Shown: piece by piece, positions 44,124 to 55,902 of the stretch | Layout of the letters: every line of letters starts with the position of its first letter | Position numbering within the stretch: the stretch's first letter is position 1 | Origin: Neodiprion pinetum | Lineage: Eukaryota > Arthropoda > Insecta > Hymenoptera > Diprionidae | Reading direction: 5' to 3' | NCBI RefSeq assembly: GCF_021155775.2 | Contig: NC_060232.1 | Span: 17,739,922 to 17,803,921 of the forward strand | DNA length: 64,000 nt | Made by a program: the position numbers and the translations under genes | Notes under the pieces: generated by a model | The model's input: only the letters and a program-made list of their open reading frames with translations | Databases searched by the model: none | What the model was told of the DNA's origin: nothing

Positions 44124-44552
44124 TTACTTTTCATACTTATTACTCACTATCTGAATTTTATTTTGGTTCTGCAAGACATCAAAATGTCCACTGTCTCCGT
44201 TGCCGGTGAAGAGTAGCGAGAATTGTGTTCCATTTTGTGATCCGATCTGGTGTGGATGAATTTGTTCTTCGCGATACACGATTAAACATATCTTAAAAAT
44301 ATCCGCAGCTGCATATATTGCATTTTTATTCATATGTGATTTGTAATCACCAGGTGACCTAATCACAGCACCGTTTGACTCATTACCTGTAATAAAACCC
44401 GCAAATGTAGACCAATTATCCACTACATTTGAAACGATACTCAGTCTCACCTCTGCGTGTCGATCTTGAGTGCCGTATACACAATACGCCAACGCGCGAA
44501 AAAGACAATTCCTGTCGGGAATCATCTTGATAATTTTCGTTTGCATGTTCAT
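44124..44552 (-). CDS. OTU-family cysteine protease (deubiquitinase-like)
   Basis: A 142-residue frame starting MNMQTKIIKMIPDRNCLFRA. DRNCLFRALAY has the catalytic Asp and Cys of OTU proteases, and GHFDVL near the C-terminus has the catalytic His. Length and order match a minimal OTU domain. Its position next to a Helitron-type end is expected, since some Helitrons carry OTU domains. It likely cleaves ubiquitin chains or processes element protein; this is family inference. The frame is intact; the residues between the motifs are not diagnostic. Confidence 0.8.
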   Translation of the reverse strand: MNMQTKIIKMIPDRNCLFRALAYCVYGTQDRHAEVRLSIVSNVVDNWSTFAGFITGNESNGAVIRSPGDYKSHMNKNAIYAAADIFKICLIVYREEQIHPHQIGSQNGTQFSLLFTGNGDSGHFDVLQNQNKIQIVSNKYEK

Positions 44553-44560
44553 TTTTTGCG

Positions 44561-45502
44561 CGTCAGAAACAGATACCTATAAAGATATTTGTCAAAGACT
44601 GTCATAAACAGCCGATGACAGCTGTCAAAGGGTTTGCTAGATGCTTTTTGTTTTGTTTTTGGGATCTCACCCCACCGCCAACTTCATGCGTATACTATTG
44701 TTATTATAATCTTTTTTTACTATTGTTATTATAATCTTTTTCTACGTTCATTTGTTTGAAACTTTTTTATTAGATAGAGAGATTTACATTTAGCACGACT
44801 TTTACTTCATGAGAGGTTATGCCCTAGAATTGCATAGTGTCCTTGCAAAGCAGTAATACTGAGAAAATCAATTCAATTCGAATAGAATTTTGATTTTTAT
44901 CCTCATTCAAATGTTATCTTACAACTCATGTTCAGTAAACGTTGATACAAGTATTTATGATTATTTCAAATAATAGCATGACCATTTTGACATCGAAAAA
45001 GAATAACCTTTAATCTCCGATGGTGTAGACTCAGCGGTTCCACAATACGTCCTGTATAGAGCTTAGAGATAGAAGATTGGAAAAATAAGACATTCACACA
45101 CATATAATAGGCAAATGGTGAATTCAGCTTTCCAATAGTAAAAACTCCTCACGACCGGAATCCTGTACCTAATCAGTTTATTACAATTAAATTTCGTAAG
45201 GTGCTGCTGCTGCCTTCTTTTTGCACGATGTGGTGGAAACATGTATATAATATTTTGCTTGTTTTAATGCTTTATAACTGCATTAGATTCTTGTCACTCA
45301 TTTGTTATTCTTAATCTCCTTTGTTCACTCTTCAACAAATAATTCAAGGATAAGTGAATAAGCCTTTTCGTGCACTTTGGCATAATTAACTCTGAACTTG
45401 TGATTGTGAGTGGTTCTGCTGCGTTGAGTAGAAATAATGTCTATTAGTGCATATAGTTGAGCCACCAGATAATAAACAATTTTTTTTCACATCTTGTTCC
45501 AG
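44561..45502. other. AT-rich sequence, no gene
   Basis: AT-rich. It has a duplicated 26-base block, TACTATTGTTATTATAATCTTTTT, near 44690-44740. No ORF of note. Confidence 0.6.
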
Positions 45503-45701
45503 AGGCTGCAAAATTGGCGTGTTAAGATAATCCAGTCAAATCTTCAGATTTAATTATAGAAAATGCGATAAAAGACTGGTTGAAGCTAGCCACAAGTAGG
45601 TATACATATTCAATTGCGGGAAAAAAGTCCGGAAATGGACCCACGCAGCATCCGTCTTCACCGCCCGTACCACTGCCGCCGAATTCACCCAACAATCGCA
45701 G
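45503..45701 (+). pseudogene. Candidate exon of a DUF4806-type gene, with in-frame TAA
   Basis: A strong polypyrimidine/AG acceptor (TTTTTTTCACATCTTGTTCCAG) precedes a frame starting EAAKLAC, then a TAA, then DNPVKSSDLIIENAIKDWLKLA and a Pro/Ser-rich stretch, before CGCAG|GTTATA, a plausible donor. The phrase ENAIKDWLKLA and Pro-rich region resemble the linker of insect DUF4806 proteins. The TAA argues for a decayed exon or an error. Confidence 0.4.
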
Positions 45702-46954
45702 GTTATAGCAACAAAACGTTAAAAGATAGTCCGCTATATCGTTTCATTGTAGTTCTTCTTTTTGCGTGCCATTTTAAAACTATTTGAGTTATTGGCATCA
45801 TTTTTTTTTTCTTTTAATTTTGGCTACATGCACTCTGTTCGTACCCATATTTTTTAAGTTTCGATGAGTTATTCGTAGTACCTCACTTGTTCGTAATATT
45901 AAAAATTTTTCACATTTAATTTCTTCTTTGAAAGTATAAGTCCGATTCACTTCTTGCATCCTATTATTTTATATTAAATTTGAGTTTTTATTTTAACCAT
46001 ACCGGAACAAGTACACAATTTTCAAAAGCGTATCTAATTTATCTACCTTATTGCTCTCAAACGATTTTGCACTTTCATCAGTCGTAATACCTATTTGCCA
46101 AGAAAGTTTTACCATGCTACTTTATGTTGACAAACAGTTCTATTTTTATTTTGGATAAATCTTTACTACGGTGTTGGTGATCTATATAATCAAAATATAG
46201 CTGGCGCTCATACGCGTTCTACTTTCTTTTCACTTTTTTAAATCATTTCATGAATCGTTTAAGTGTTACATTATCATATCCGTACATGTGATACCCTATT
46301 AAGATGTATATTGTATGTAAATGTATGTGCTATGGTATGTACATTACATATTTGATATTTTTTCGAACCTTCGAGATATATGATATTTGTTTACAAATTA
46401 CCTAGCCTTATGATTGGCGATAACACATGTAACTCGTTGATCCAATGCGTTCTATACGTAATAAAAATATAAATGGCGTAAAATGAATATGATATATCAA
46501 TAGTTAACTACTTGTGTTTGTTGTTTTTTTCTTGTTTTTTTTTACCACTTTTGGAAATCTTTTTCTAAAATGGTCAAGTACTACATTATCATAACCGTAC
46601 ATGCTATTACTATCGAAAATGTAAAATGTACCGTCTTTTGTTTTAAGCTTTATATAATATATTAGGGTTTTGCAACAACTCACTCAGCTTTATGGTTCGC
46701 AAAATCGTAAGGCGGTGATCCAACGCGTTCTATGTAATACTAATCTAATCGGTGCAAACATGAATGTGATATATGAATAGTCAACTTCTTGTGTTATATT
46801 ATTTTTGTTACTTTTGAGAATCTTTTTCTTAAATGTTTAAGTACTTGAAATGTAAAATGCATCTCTTTTTTTGTTTAACAATCTATATATGTTATATAGT
46901 ATATAGTATTTTATTTTAGTATAGCAGAGAAATATAGTGTGTACATGTATATAA
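45702..46954. other. AT-rich intron-like sequence
   Basis: Two similar stretches near 46200-46450 and 46580-46800 (ATATAA, CCAACGCGTTCTAT, TTCGCGATAACAC) indicate a diverged duplication. No gene. Confidence 0.5.
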
Positions 46955-47508
46955 ATGGCAAATATTGTTCCGAATGACGAAAAAAGAATGCTGTCTAAGT
47001 TTAAGCACTCAATATTAATATTTAGAGGTGCATCGTCGAAATTTTGTATTTCCCATTTACATAACATGAAATTTTTTTTTTGAACTTTGGAATCTTATAA
47101 CTCGTCCAGGCTTTAGTGTACTGATGAGACATAACGTATTTCTGAAGTGAATCAAACGCTCTACAAAAACGTAGTCATTTTATGATGAATCTTCTCTTTG
47201 AAAAGTTATTTAAGGTGTCTGAGGTATTTATGATGGTAAATCACTTTTTGAAAGAGTAGATTTATCATAAAATAATAAGGGTCTTTCTTTGTAGAGCGTT
47301 CAATTCCATTCAAAATTATGTTCTGGACTTATCAGAACGCTAATGCGTTGACTAGTTATAAAATTCTAAGCTTAAAAAAAAAATGTCCTATGTTATTCAA
47401 GTGGGAAATGGAAAATCACAATGATGCACCTTCAAATATTAATATTAAGAGCTCAAACTTTGACAACATTTCTTTTTCGTCGTTTCAAACAATCTTTGCT
47501 CCTTGAAT
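46955..47508. mobile_element. Foldback element with about 250-bp arms
   Basis: The arm at 46955-47205 mirrors 47250-47508: ATGATGCACCT...AATATTAATATT, AACGCTCTACAAA and GATTTATCATAAAATAA recur inverted. The arms are diverged. The words NNGCTCTACAAAAA also occur in the palindrome at 54441, so the two are related. Confidence 0.7.
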
Positions 47509-48430
47509 TAAGAAAAAAAAAAATACGACTTTCCGATACAGTATAATATATTATAGTATGATATTTTGTACTCTTTTCAGCATTTAAGATATGATGCATT
47601 GTTACGAATCACCTAGTCCTGTTATATCTGTAATTCATCGTTTTAAAAGATCAATACATAATACTTACCTTACTCAGATCACCCAAGCTTCGATTATTCT
47701 AACCTAATATTTTAAACGTATAGATACGCGGAATTTTTCACCGAATTATACTTCAAATTTTAAATACGTTTTCCCTACGTCTTATAACTATGTATAAATA
47801 ACATCATATCTGTATATATTACCAATCTTCTGATGAATGTATGTGAATTCTACAAATATCCGCATCGTATTTAAAACATTCGGGGAAAACGTTGTTATTG
47901 TAGCATATTTCGCCGATACTTTCGATCTATTCAACGGTTCAACATTAGAGTTTTTCCAACGTGGGGCATCTCCACGACATCTAGTAAACGAATATGTACA
48001 AGAAATAAATACTCTATGTATACGTACTCCAATCATATATTCCTTGAAGTAAATGGTCATAATTTGTACGACTATACACCGCGTATATGATACGTGTTGA
48101 TAATACCTTTAGTTTCACGTATGCCGAGCGGAAATTTTTCAGTTTATTCAACGAATTCATCTGTGACATTTCAAACGTATAGATGTGGCAAAATTTCACC
48201 GTCGACGCATATGTCAAATTTTAAACGTTTTTCTTTTGCGTCTTACATACGAATACATGGATAACGGGAATATCCGTATATTGTACTCGTTTATTTCCTC
48301 GTGGTGAGTATATGCGAATTCAACGATTATTTTACACGTATTTAAAACATTCTGGACATACGTAAAAATTATCGTCTACCAGGCGGACATTTTTCGATTT
48401 ATTAAGCGGTTGGGTCTGATCCGTTGTAAG
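47509..48430. other. AT-rich sequence
   Basis: Repeated TTTAAACGTATAGAT and CATTC(G/T)GGGAAAAC-like words at about 47700 and 48170 suggest a further diverged repeat. No gene. Confidence 0.5.
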
Positions 48431-48441
48431 CGTTTGGTTGT

Positions 48442-48626
48442 GTGAATTTTTCTACGTTTAATCAACAATCGTGTTCTTATTGGGTATGGGAATCTAACAA
48501 ACCAGAAGAGTCAGAAAATTACATTGCAGATGTCACTGAACAACTTTTACCTCTAAAAACCATCGAAGATATCAAACTCTTGGAGAATCTGCTAACAAAA
48601 TCAAAAGACGTAGAAAGAGCTTTCGT
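48442..48626 (+). CDS. Candidate exon of a DUF4806 protein, middle part
   Basis: The frame reads YWVWESNKPEESENYIADV and QLLPLKTIEDIKLLENLL, the start of the DUF4806 domain as I know it. It ends at the phase-0 donor TTC|GTAAGG at 48627. The reading frame is open. The next exon with the matching phase is at 53720. Exon 5' boundary is unclear; the listed start is where the open frame begins. Confidence 0.55.
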
Positions 48627-48639
48627 AAGGAAACGACCT

Positions 48640-50580
48640 TATTACTTATTATGATTCTCAATATATTTATGTCGAAAGTTCTGTCTTCAATGTATTCAGC
48701 CACTGAAGATAATGCCGTTCATTCAGTTAGAAATGATGTTGCATTGCATCTGTGAAAATATACTGTAACCATATAATATTTATTTTATTCAAATTAATTT
48801 CACAGACAATGGCGAGGGCTAAAATCCGGTTACCTTACGGCACAGGTACTGATCAAAAATAGGGAAAGAATTAACAATAAAAATATTATTGTTGGGCGCC
48901 AGACGCAGTAGCGTCAGATATAAGATAATTAAAGAAAAGACAAGAGAAGAAACGATCAAGTTCTACGACGGTTTTGCACAGCCGGCTCAGTATAGATAAG
49001 ATAATGGGAGAGGGGAGGGGTCGTATTCAACAGATAAACACAATAAAATAGAGAATATAAATAGTATTGAATATATTGACTAAAAGGCGAGCGATATTAA
49101 TTACACGCGAAAAATGCACGGCACTCAGATACAATTAAATCATGAAAGAAATTCAAATACATCCAAAGAAAAGTTATGAGTGAGAGTTAACAGATCAACG
49201 AGACGAGAGATGTGATAGGCGATAAAGGAGCGTTCGTTCGCGATAATATTAATTGAGGTTCATTCGGTAAGATTTACAAAATAAATCAATCAATGTAGGT
49301 TAGCATGCAATACACAATCTGAGATTGTTAAATTAGGGTACAATGCAAGCGACAACGGGATGAGATAGTGCGAGAATAGTAATATTACAATAAAGAAAAA
49401 CCGACAAGATAATCTGCAGTTAGCAAGGAATATTACAACTAATAAATAAATTAAGAGATATTATTAGGAACGATAGAAACAAGAATTACAAGTCAATCAG
49501 ATAATATCGTAAGTTGTTGAAGCAGCGGTTCATTAATTTAAGTTAGCGAAACAATATCATAATCCAAATTTAGAGGTACAAAATACTCGATATAATAGTC
49601 AAAATTCAAAAATGATTTTAACGAAGACAAAGAAATACGTAGTATCTAGCTTGGAATATATGTGATAGATATGAGATAATTGACGGTGAGATATAGGGAA
49701 GATACAGATATTCTCAACATTTTACGAAGCAAAATTATATGAAAGATACGGTAATGCGGTATATTACAAGCGAGAAGAACTACGGACAAACTACGTGCTA
49801 GCGATAATGGAAGCGAGAATTAATCACAAAGATGCTACTCGGTACGGCACAATACTTCGGGTTCCGAGAACGTCGTGTTACACCGCGCAGCGATAGAAGA
49901 TCGCGCACGCGGTATATTTAAGATATTAATTACTCAACAATAATCGATAGCAAGACAAATTAATCGGATCAGACAAAAGATATACATATACAAGGTGATA
50001 GAACTTATGGAAAAAGATAAAGATAAAAGACTAGGAATAAGACAAACTGAGAAAATATGTATTGTGACGTGGATTTTTTCCGCTCCTCGGTCACTCGGAG
50101 AAAATGACTGAGAACTTACCGCGTGCACAATAAATCGGCGTCCGCAAGGTATCCTGGACCTAAAACAATATCGCGAAATTTGTTGGACGCCTGACGTGAT
50201 CAACACGCCTCGAAATCGGTAATGCGATATACCGCGACCATATACTGGGCAGCTCAGTGACGCGGAGAGGGGAGGGGTAATTTTTGGGTAGAGAGAGATA
50301 CGAAACACGTACGCCAACACGTTATTTTACGAAGCACTGATAAAATCGACAAATATATTTTCTTCGAATTCTAACAAAAAAAAATATACAAAAAAAAAAA
50401 ATAATCATTCAAACGTCGCTCACTGGGACTCAAAATACCACGAGAAGTTATAATTCGTAATTCGCTATTCTCGACTCCTACTCGACTACTTAGATCTAAC
50501 AAACAAAAGAAAAGAAAATAATATAATAGAAAAGAAGAAAGAAAATTAAATGACTAAATCGGGATGACCTCTCATTTCTA
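48640..50580. other. Intronic sequence, purine-rich on plus strand
   Basis: Starts TGTTGGGCGCCAGACGCAG at 48891, which looks like an LTR edge, then AT/AG-rich sequence with no domain and a minus frame at 49934-50320 of unknown nature. I could not confirm an LTR pair. Confidence 0.4.
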
Positions 50581-50875
50581 CGGGCGCTAATCGCCACTTT
50601 ACTGCCAAACATAATTCAAAAAAAAAAAAAAACAAGGGAGGTGACTCGACGCGCTAACCGCGACCGTCCTCTACTATTCACGGCGCTCATCGCCACGTAA
50701 CAATAAACCGCTAGACAAAAAACTTAACCGAAATCATCATCGATGCGCCAACTGCGATCGTTAATAAATCTAGAAAATTCCTTATGCCTACGTGCGCTAA
50801 TCGCCACCTTACTGATGAACAATAATTTATGAACTAAACCGAAAGAACGTGACTCGACGCGCTAATCGCGGCCAA
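50581..50875 (+). repeat. Alternating tandem repeat, about 105-bp period
   Basis: GCGCTAATCGCCAC-type words at 50581, 50681 and 50791 alternate with GACTCGACGCGCTAA(C/T)CGCG-type words near 50641, 50738 and 50848. Confidence 0.75.
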
Positions 50876-53719
50876 ATTAATAATTCTAGGACGCTTTTCT
50901 TTTCGTGCTTGCTTATAGCGTACTATTACGCATCCGAGCTCCAGTTGTAGTCGCTATTTTCAAAAAAGGTTTGCAAACCGTCCCGCGAATCTGAGCGTTT
51001 ACGCACGATGATACGCGACCTACATGAGAGGTGACACTTTTTTTACCTACGCAGACTCGACGAGACCCTGTGCAGCGGAATTTGGCTATACTCAATTTTA
51101 AACCGAAATTGGCTCCACGCACAACCGTGACTTTACACGAGACTCTACAGGAACCGGATTGTCTATATGCTTTATCGCGAAATTCAGGCTACGGTCACCA
51201 ACAAGAAGATCGGCAAACGAATTTCGAGTACTACTCTAACTCAACCAGACCTTGGCCAACCGGGTGCCGGTGCGTCGATCTACTTGCACTCTAAATGCGT
51301 CCGCAAGGAATTAAAAACGCTTACCGCTTCGCAGCCACACCAAGAACTCACCTACGCCAGTCTCAGCCATATCACTCACATAAAATTGAATTTTTTTTTT
51401 TTTCTTTTAATATTTATTTTTTTTTTTTGAAGCTTGACCGTCGCGAAGCGACGCCAGGACTCAAGTGTCGAGCTCTGCTAATCGGAGGCGCAATTCGAAC
51501 ATGCCTCGAACATAGGCGCTATCCGTCGTGAAAGACTCTCTTGCTCTCATTGGTGTTTTCTTTCCGAAATTTTTATAACCTAACTTATCGCTATATTTGG
51601 AGCCCGCTGTGGCGGGGTGATGATTGGCTGTCCAGTCTCCGCTATCTCGTAGTTTGACGTGGTGACGACTTCGCGAGGTTGCCTGACGTCAGCGTGATGA
51701 GGGGAGGCTATGGCTCGCCGGCCACCAACGGGAATCTCGTCCGCCTTGGGTTCCCTCGCGGCAGAGCTCTCCGTTGACGCTCTCTCCGTAGCCTCGTGTG
51801 AGGCCCTCCTTTCGTCGCGATCCACCGCGACTGTCATCCGGTAACGTCGTTCGAATTCGCCGCCGATCCCCTGCATGATGCCGCATTTACTCGCAACAAA
51901 AAAAAATAAACAAAAATCCTGAAAAGTCGTATTCGCTAGACCGACAATGGTCCCCTCTCAGAGTCTCGGATGCGGGACCGTTGTCCCGGCGCTCTTTTTC
52001 GAAATGAGTCGCGGTCTGATCCGCGGGATCCCTAATTTCACGACCCGTCCAGGGTTCGGGGAGCCGTTCGAAATGCGCATCGGAAATGCCGCGTTACAAT
52101 ATATATGAGTTATATGAGATAGCCAAACGCTGCAATTCAGCGATATTAGGTAAGCAAAGCGGAATCAATAAAGAAAGCAATACTCACTACCAATCAAATA
52201 AGTAATTTAAATAGTCGCGAAGTTATTTGCGATATTAGATAGAAGATATGATAAATGATGAGCCCATGTGGCCCACGCAGCGCGGGCCGCGAGAAAATAT
52301 AAGAAAGAAAATAGATAAAAGAGATAGATAAGGTGTAATGCAAATAACTTCGGGCTTCACAATATAACAAAGAAAACCTCACTTACATGAATAGGAGATA
52401 CAGGCGTGAACAATATGCGATGGCGATAGAACAAATAGGATGTATGCGGTAACAACAATCTGGATATCCGGAAAGGCACGTCGATACAGCGCGGACACTA
52501 GACGTAGAATGTGCCAGGTCGAGAGATGCTCTTCGTGATCCCAATCGATTTTCGGCGTGATGCCGTCCTTGTAATGGGTGAACCTATCCCTGTTCTGGAT
52601 GATCGCAATTGGGCCAGCAAGTCACGTGAGATGGGCCAACAGGTAAGATGGGCGGTAGTCCATCGGCTCCCTCGTTGTCATATATAAATTCATCGACCCG
52701 TCGAGCGATATGTAGGGAGGGGGAGAGGGGGTGCCATTAGCTGCCCCGTGCTCCGCGTAAAAGGGGAAAGTGTACCCCTCACGGTACTGCGGTATCGATG
52801 CGAGAATAGATCTTGGCGGTAAATGATGATTTTACGTCACGTTGTGGTATCGATAATAAAGCGGTAGAAAAACGCTGCCTGCTCCTCGCTATGCTGGTAT
52901 TCCGCGCGCAGTCCATTTCTCCGGTGTCGCAGCTCGGTACTCGCCCTACGGCACCACCGTACCGAGACGTCTTGGTGGTGGTGATTACCACACGGGCCTC
53001 TCATCCAAACTCACCAGTCTGACATGGCCCATCCCCAGCTACTCGGGTTTGCCGGCCAAGCTGCGATCCTTTGATGAGACATGTGTATCAGACAAACATG
53101 CTCCAGCTTGATGGCTGATGGCGAAATACGCGTTAGGGTTGGTTCAGCTCCTGGCTGATAAGTGTCGTCGACGGTTCGCGTATCCGTCGGTGATGCATCC
53201 AGGCGTCTGTAGCGGTAATCTCGGTGGTTTGGCTCCTGACAGATAAGTCTGGTCATTGAAGGTCTGTATTCGCACCCTGCGCTTGGTACCAAACATGACC
53301 CTATTCTCAATCCTTGCAGGCATCCACCTGATGTTAGGTTGCGATAATCTGTCCTCTGGCTGCCGGTAAGACGTTGTTGACCCGATCCGTGACCTCTGCC
53401 TTGCGATATATAGTTCTCTCGAAGCGATGTTCTCGGTGGGTGTTCTCGTAGTGCGGTACGAAAGATAAAAAAGATAGACACGTATTAGCTCACAATTAGT
53501 ATAAGAAGCCTAATCTAAACTTAGCTGGTCGTTCTTTCTGGAGTATTGGCCTCCGCCGTGCCTTCGCTGTTTATTTGTTATTCTGTGGAAGGAAGAGTGC
53601 ATTACGATAGCCCATGTGACTGGATATAAAATACCACATCCCAATGCATATGACAAACTGACTTGCAATAGTGTGTGACTGTGAATTGGCTATGATGCAT
53701 GATATCTGGCTTTTTACAG
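50876..53719. other. GC-richer intronic sequence, no recognised gene
   Basis: 51580-51876 minus has a 98-residue frame with acidic and basic residues and a TPPQRAP end; it could be a gag-like fragment but has no motif. 53011-53481 minus is also unassigned. GC-richer than surroundings, which suggests old transposon sequence. Confidence 0.4.
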
Positions 53720-53944
53720 AGAAAAAGAGTTGCAAGAAAGAGTGGAAATTCACCACGCGACTCCGTACAACGAGCTTTGAAGCTAATCTTCACGAGCAAT
53801 TGTGCGGTAGGCTGTTCCTGGAAAGGTTTCAAAAATCACTATGGAATTTTTCAACCGACAATAGTCAATATTATGAAGAGTTGGTACATTTTACAGATAA
53901 ATGATGGTTGGAACATAAGTCAAATATCTAGTCAAAGAATATGA
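53720..53944 (+). CDS. Terminal exon of the DUF4806-like gene
   Basis: CTTTTTACAG at 53719 precedes a phase-0 frame: RVARKSGNSPRDSVQRALKL, then IFTSNCAVGCSWKGFKNHYG, ending with a stop at 53942-53944. CAVGCSWKGFKNHYG matches the C-terminal end of DUF4806 (consensus word CSWKGxKN as I recall it). The phase fits the donor at 48627, so exon 48442-48626 may splice directly to this one across a 5.1-kb intron full of repeats. Confidence 0.55.
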   Translation, partial: RKRVARKSGNSPRDSVQRALKLIFTSNCAVGCSWKGFKNHYGIFQPTIVNIMKSWYILQINDGWNISQISSQRI

Positions 53945-54440
53945 ATACTCATAAAATATTCATGATGTTTAGAGGTGCAAAATTCTAAAAAATTTTGGAT
54001 TAAACCGAAGTGGAATTTGGAGTTGTAGCCCCAAAGTGCCTCTCTTTTGCTGGTCGAAGACATCACCGAGAGGTGTGAGCATGATCTGCACTACGAAGTC
54101 ACATTAAAATACATTGACTGCATGTGCGAAGTGCAATATTAATTTAGTAGTAATGCTGAATTATTTTCTTTCAGATTTCAGTATAAGAATATGAAGCATA
54201 AGGTCATCCGTGATAGGTAAACGCTTTGAAGTAGATGTGTAATATTACGCAATATTATTTCCAAAAATAACGAAAAAAGTTAGTTATTCTAACTCAGTTC
54301 ATACAATATTACAAGAGTGTCAAAAGTCTAGCTTTTAATTATAATATAACATTAAACCATATAAATATGAAAACTATCAGGGAAAATTAACATAATTCAA
54401 ATTAACCAAATATTGCGTATATAATATGAAGCATATATAC
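53945..54440. other. AT-rich spacer
   Basis: A poly(A) signal for the DUF4806 exon is not obvious. No gene. Confidence 0.5.
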
Positions 54441-55902
54441 TAGGGTGGGCCAAAAATAATGAGTATTTTTTTTTTTACTTTATACTCTGAAAATCGGTTG
54501 TTAGATACCTCTAAAGAATTTTCACTAAATTTGAGCTCTTAATTTTGATAACAAGGTCCTCCGCTTTACAATTTTGCATTTTTTCCTGAGTATTAGAAAC
54601 AAAAATTCATATCTCTTTGACAACTGTTCGTTAAAAAATATCTCTCCTCATATTCTTGTAGGAAATCGAACGCTCTACAAAAAAGGTCTCTTACAATTTT
54701 TTCGTAAACCTTACCGTTTAAATGATATCAAAGCTTAAAGTTTGATTATTTTAGGAGAAATTTCTGTTTTGCTTATGAATTTTTTAACTCGCTTACAAAA
54801 AATTTTGATAAATTGCACAACTCATAGTTTCGTAGGAAATTAACTGCTCTACAAAAATGGTGTCGTATGATTTGTCGATTAAGTTAAGCGTTTAAAAGAT
54901 ATTCATCGTCAAACTTCAATGCATACTAATTTTAACAGTTTTTGATGAATAATTCGAAAAATTTCAATTTAATTTATAAGTTTCATGAAAATTTATTCCA
55001 ATGTGAGTTCCTAAGAAGAGAGAAATGTTTTAAACTATTTTTCTTTTATTTTTTTAGTTCTATATATGTTTGGTTATATTAAAAAACATTAATGCATTAT
55101 TTCTAACTGAGAGGCAATGTTTTATTAAATTTCCAAAAAAATAACGTTTTTGTTATAAATTTAATATGAAAAGTATTGATCTTGAAGAAAAAAAACGTTA
55201 TTTTTTTGGAAATTTAATAAATCATTGCCTCTCAGTTAGAAATAATGCACTAATGTTTTTTAATATAACCAAACATATATAGAACTAAAAAAATAAAAGA
55301 AAAATAGTTTAAAACATTTCTCTTTCCTTAGGAACTCACATTGGAATAAAGTTTCATGAAACTTATAAATTAAATTGAAATTTTTCGAATTATTCATCAA
55401 AAACTGTTAAAATTAGTATGCATTGAAGTTTGACGATGAATATCTTTTAAACGCTTAACTTAATCGACAAATCATAAGACACCATTTTTGTAGAGCAGTT
55501 AATTTCCTACGAAACTATGAGTTGTGCAATTCATCAAAATTTTTTGTAAGCGAGTTAAAAAATTCATAAGCAAAACAGAAATTTCTCCTAAAATAATCAA
55601 ACTTTAAGCTTTGATATCATTTAAACGGTAAGGTTTACGAAAAAATTGTAAGAGACCTTTTTTGTAGAGCGTTCGATTTCCTACAAGAATATGAGGAGAG
55701 ATATTTTTTAACGAACAATTGTCAAAGAGATATGAATTTTTGTTTCTAATACTCAGGAAAAAATGCAAAATTGTAAAGCGGAGGACTTTGTTATCAAAAT
55801 TAAGAGCTCATATTTGGTGAGTATTCTTTAGAGGTATCTAGCAACCGATTTTCAGAGTATAAAGTAAAAAAAAAAAATACTCATTTTTTTTGGCCCACCC
55901 TA
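54441..55902. mobile_element. Long foldback element, arms of about 711 bp
   Basis: TAGGGTGGGCCAAAAATAATGAG at the left is mirrored by TTTTTTTGGCCCACCCTA at the right. Arms 54441-55151 and 55191-55902 mirror almost base for base around a loop of about 39 bases. The ends TAGGGTGG...CCACCCTA, with TA at the border, suggest a mariner-like or other TA-targeting family. No ORF. Confidence 0.9.

Larger units (their letters stand above)
43020..44560 (-). mobile_element. Helitron fragment, 3' end at 43020
   Basis: On the minus strand the sequence ends in GGGCGAAGCCC, a short stem-loop, then CTAG at 43023-43020 and a T, fitting the Helitron rule of a 3' hairpin, CTRR and insertion before T. Upstream are further GCGCGCGAAGCGCGC-type stems. 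The same strand carries an OTU gene and a repetitive RGRP protein. No Rep/helicase is present; the 5' TC end is not identified. Confidence 0.65.

Noticed and set aside
51580..51876. Gag-like minus-strand ORF
   Set aside because: Composition is suggestive but there is no capsid or zinc motif and no neighbouring pol.
48891..53500. LTR retrotransposon between TGTTGGGCGCC at 48891 and a leader-like region near 52000-52100
   Set aside because: I could not align the presumed left and right LTRs or find a pol gene, so only an undefined region is reported.
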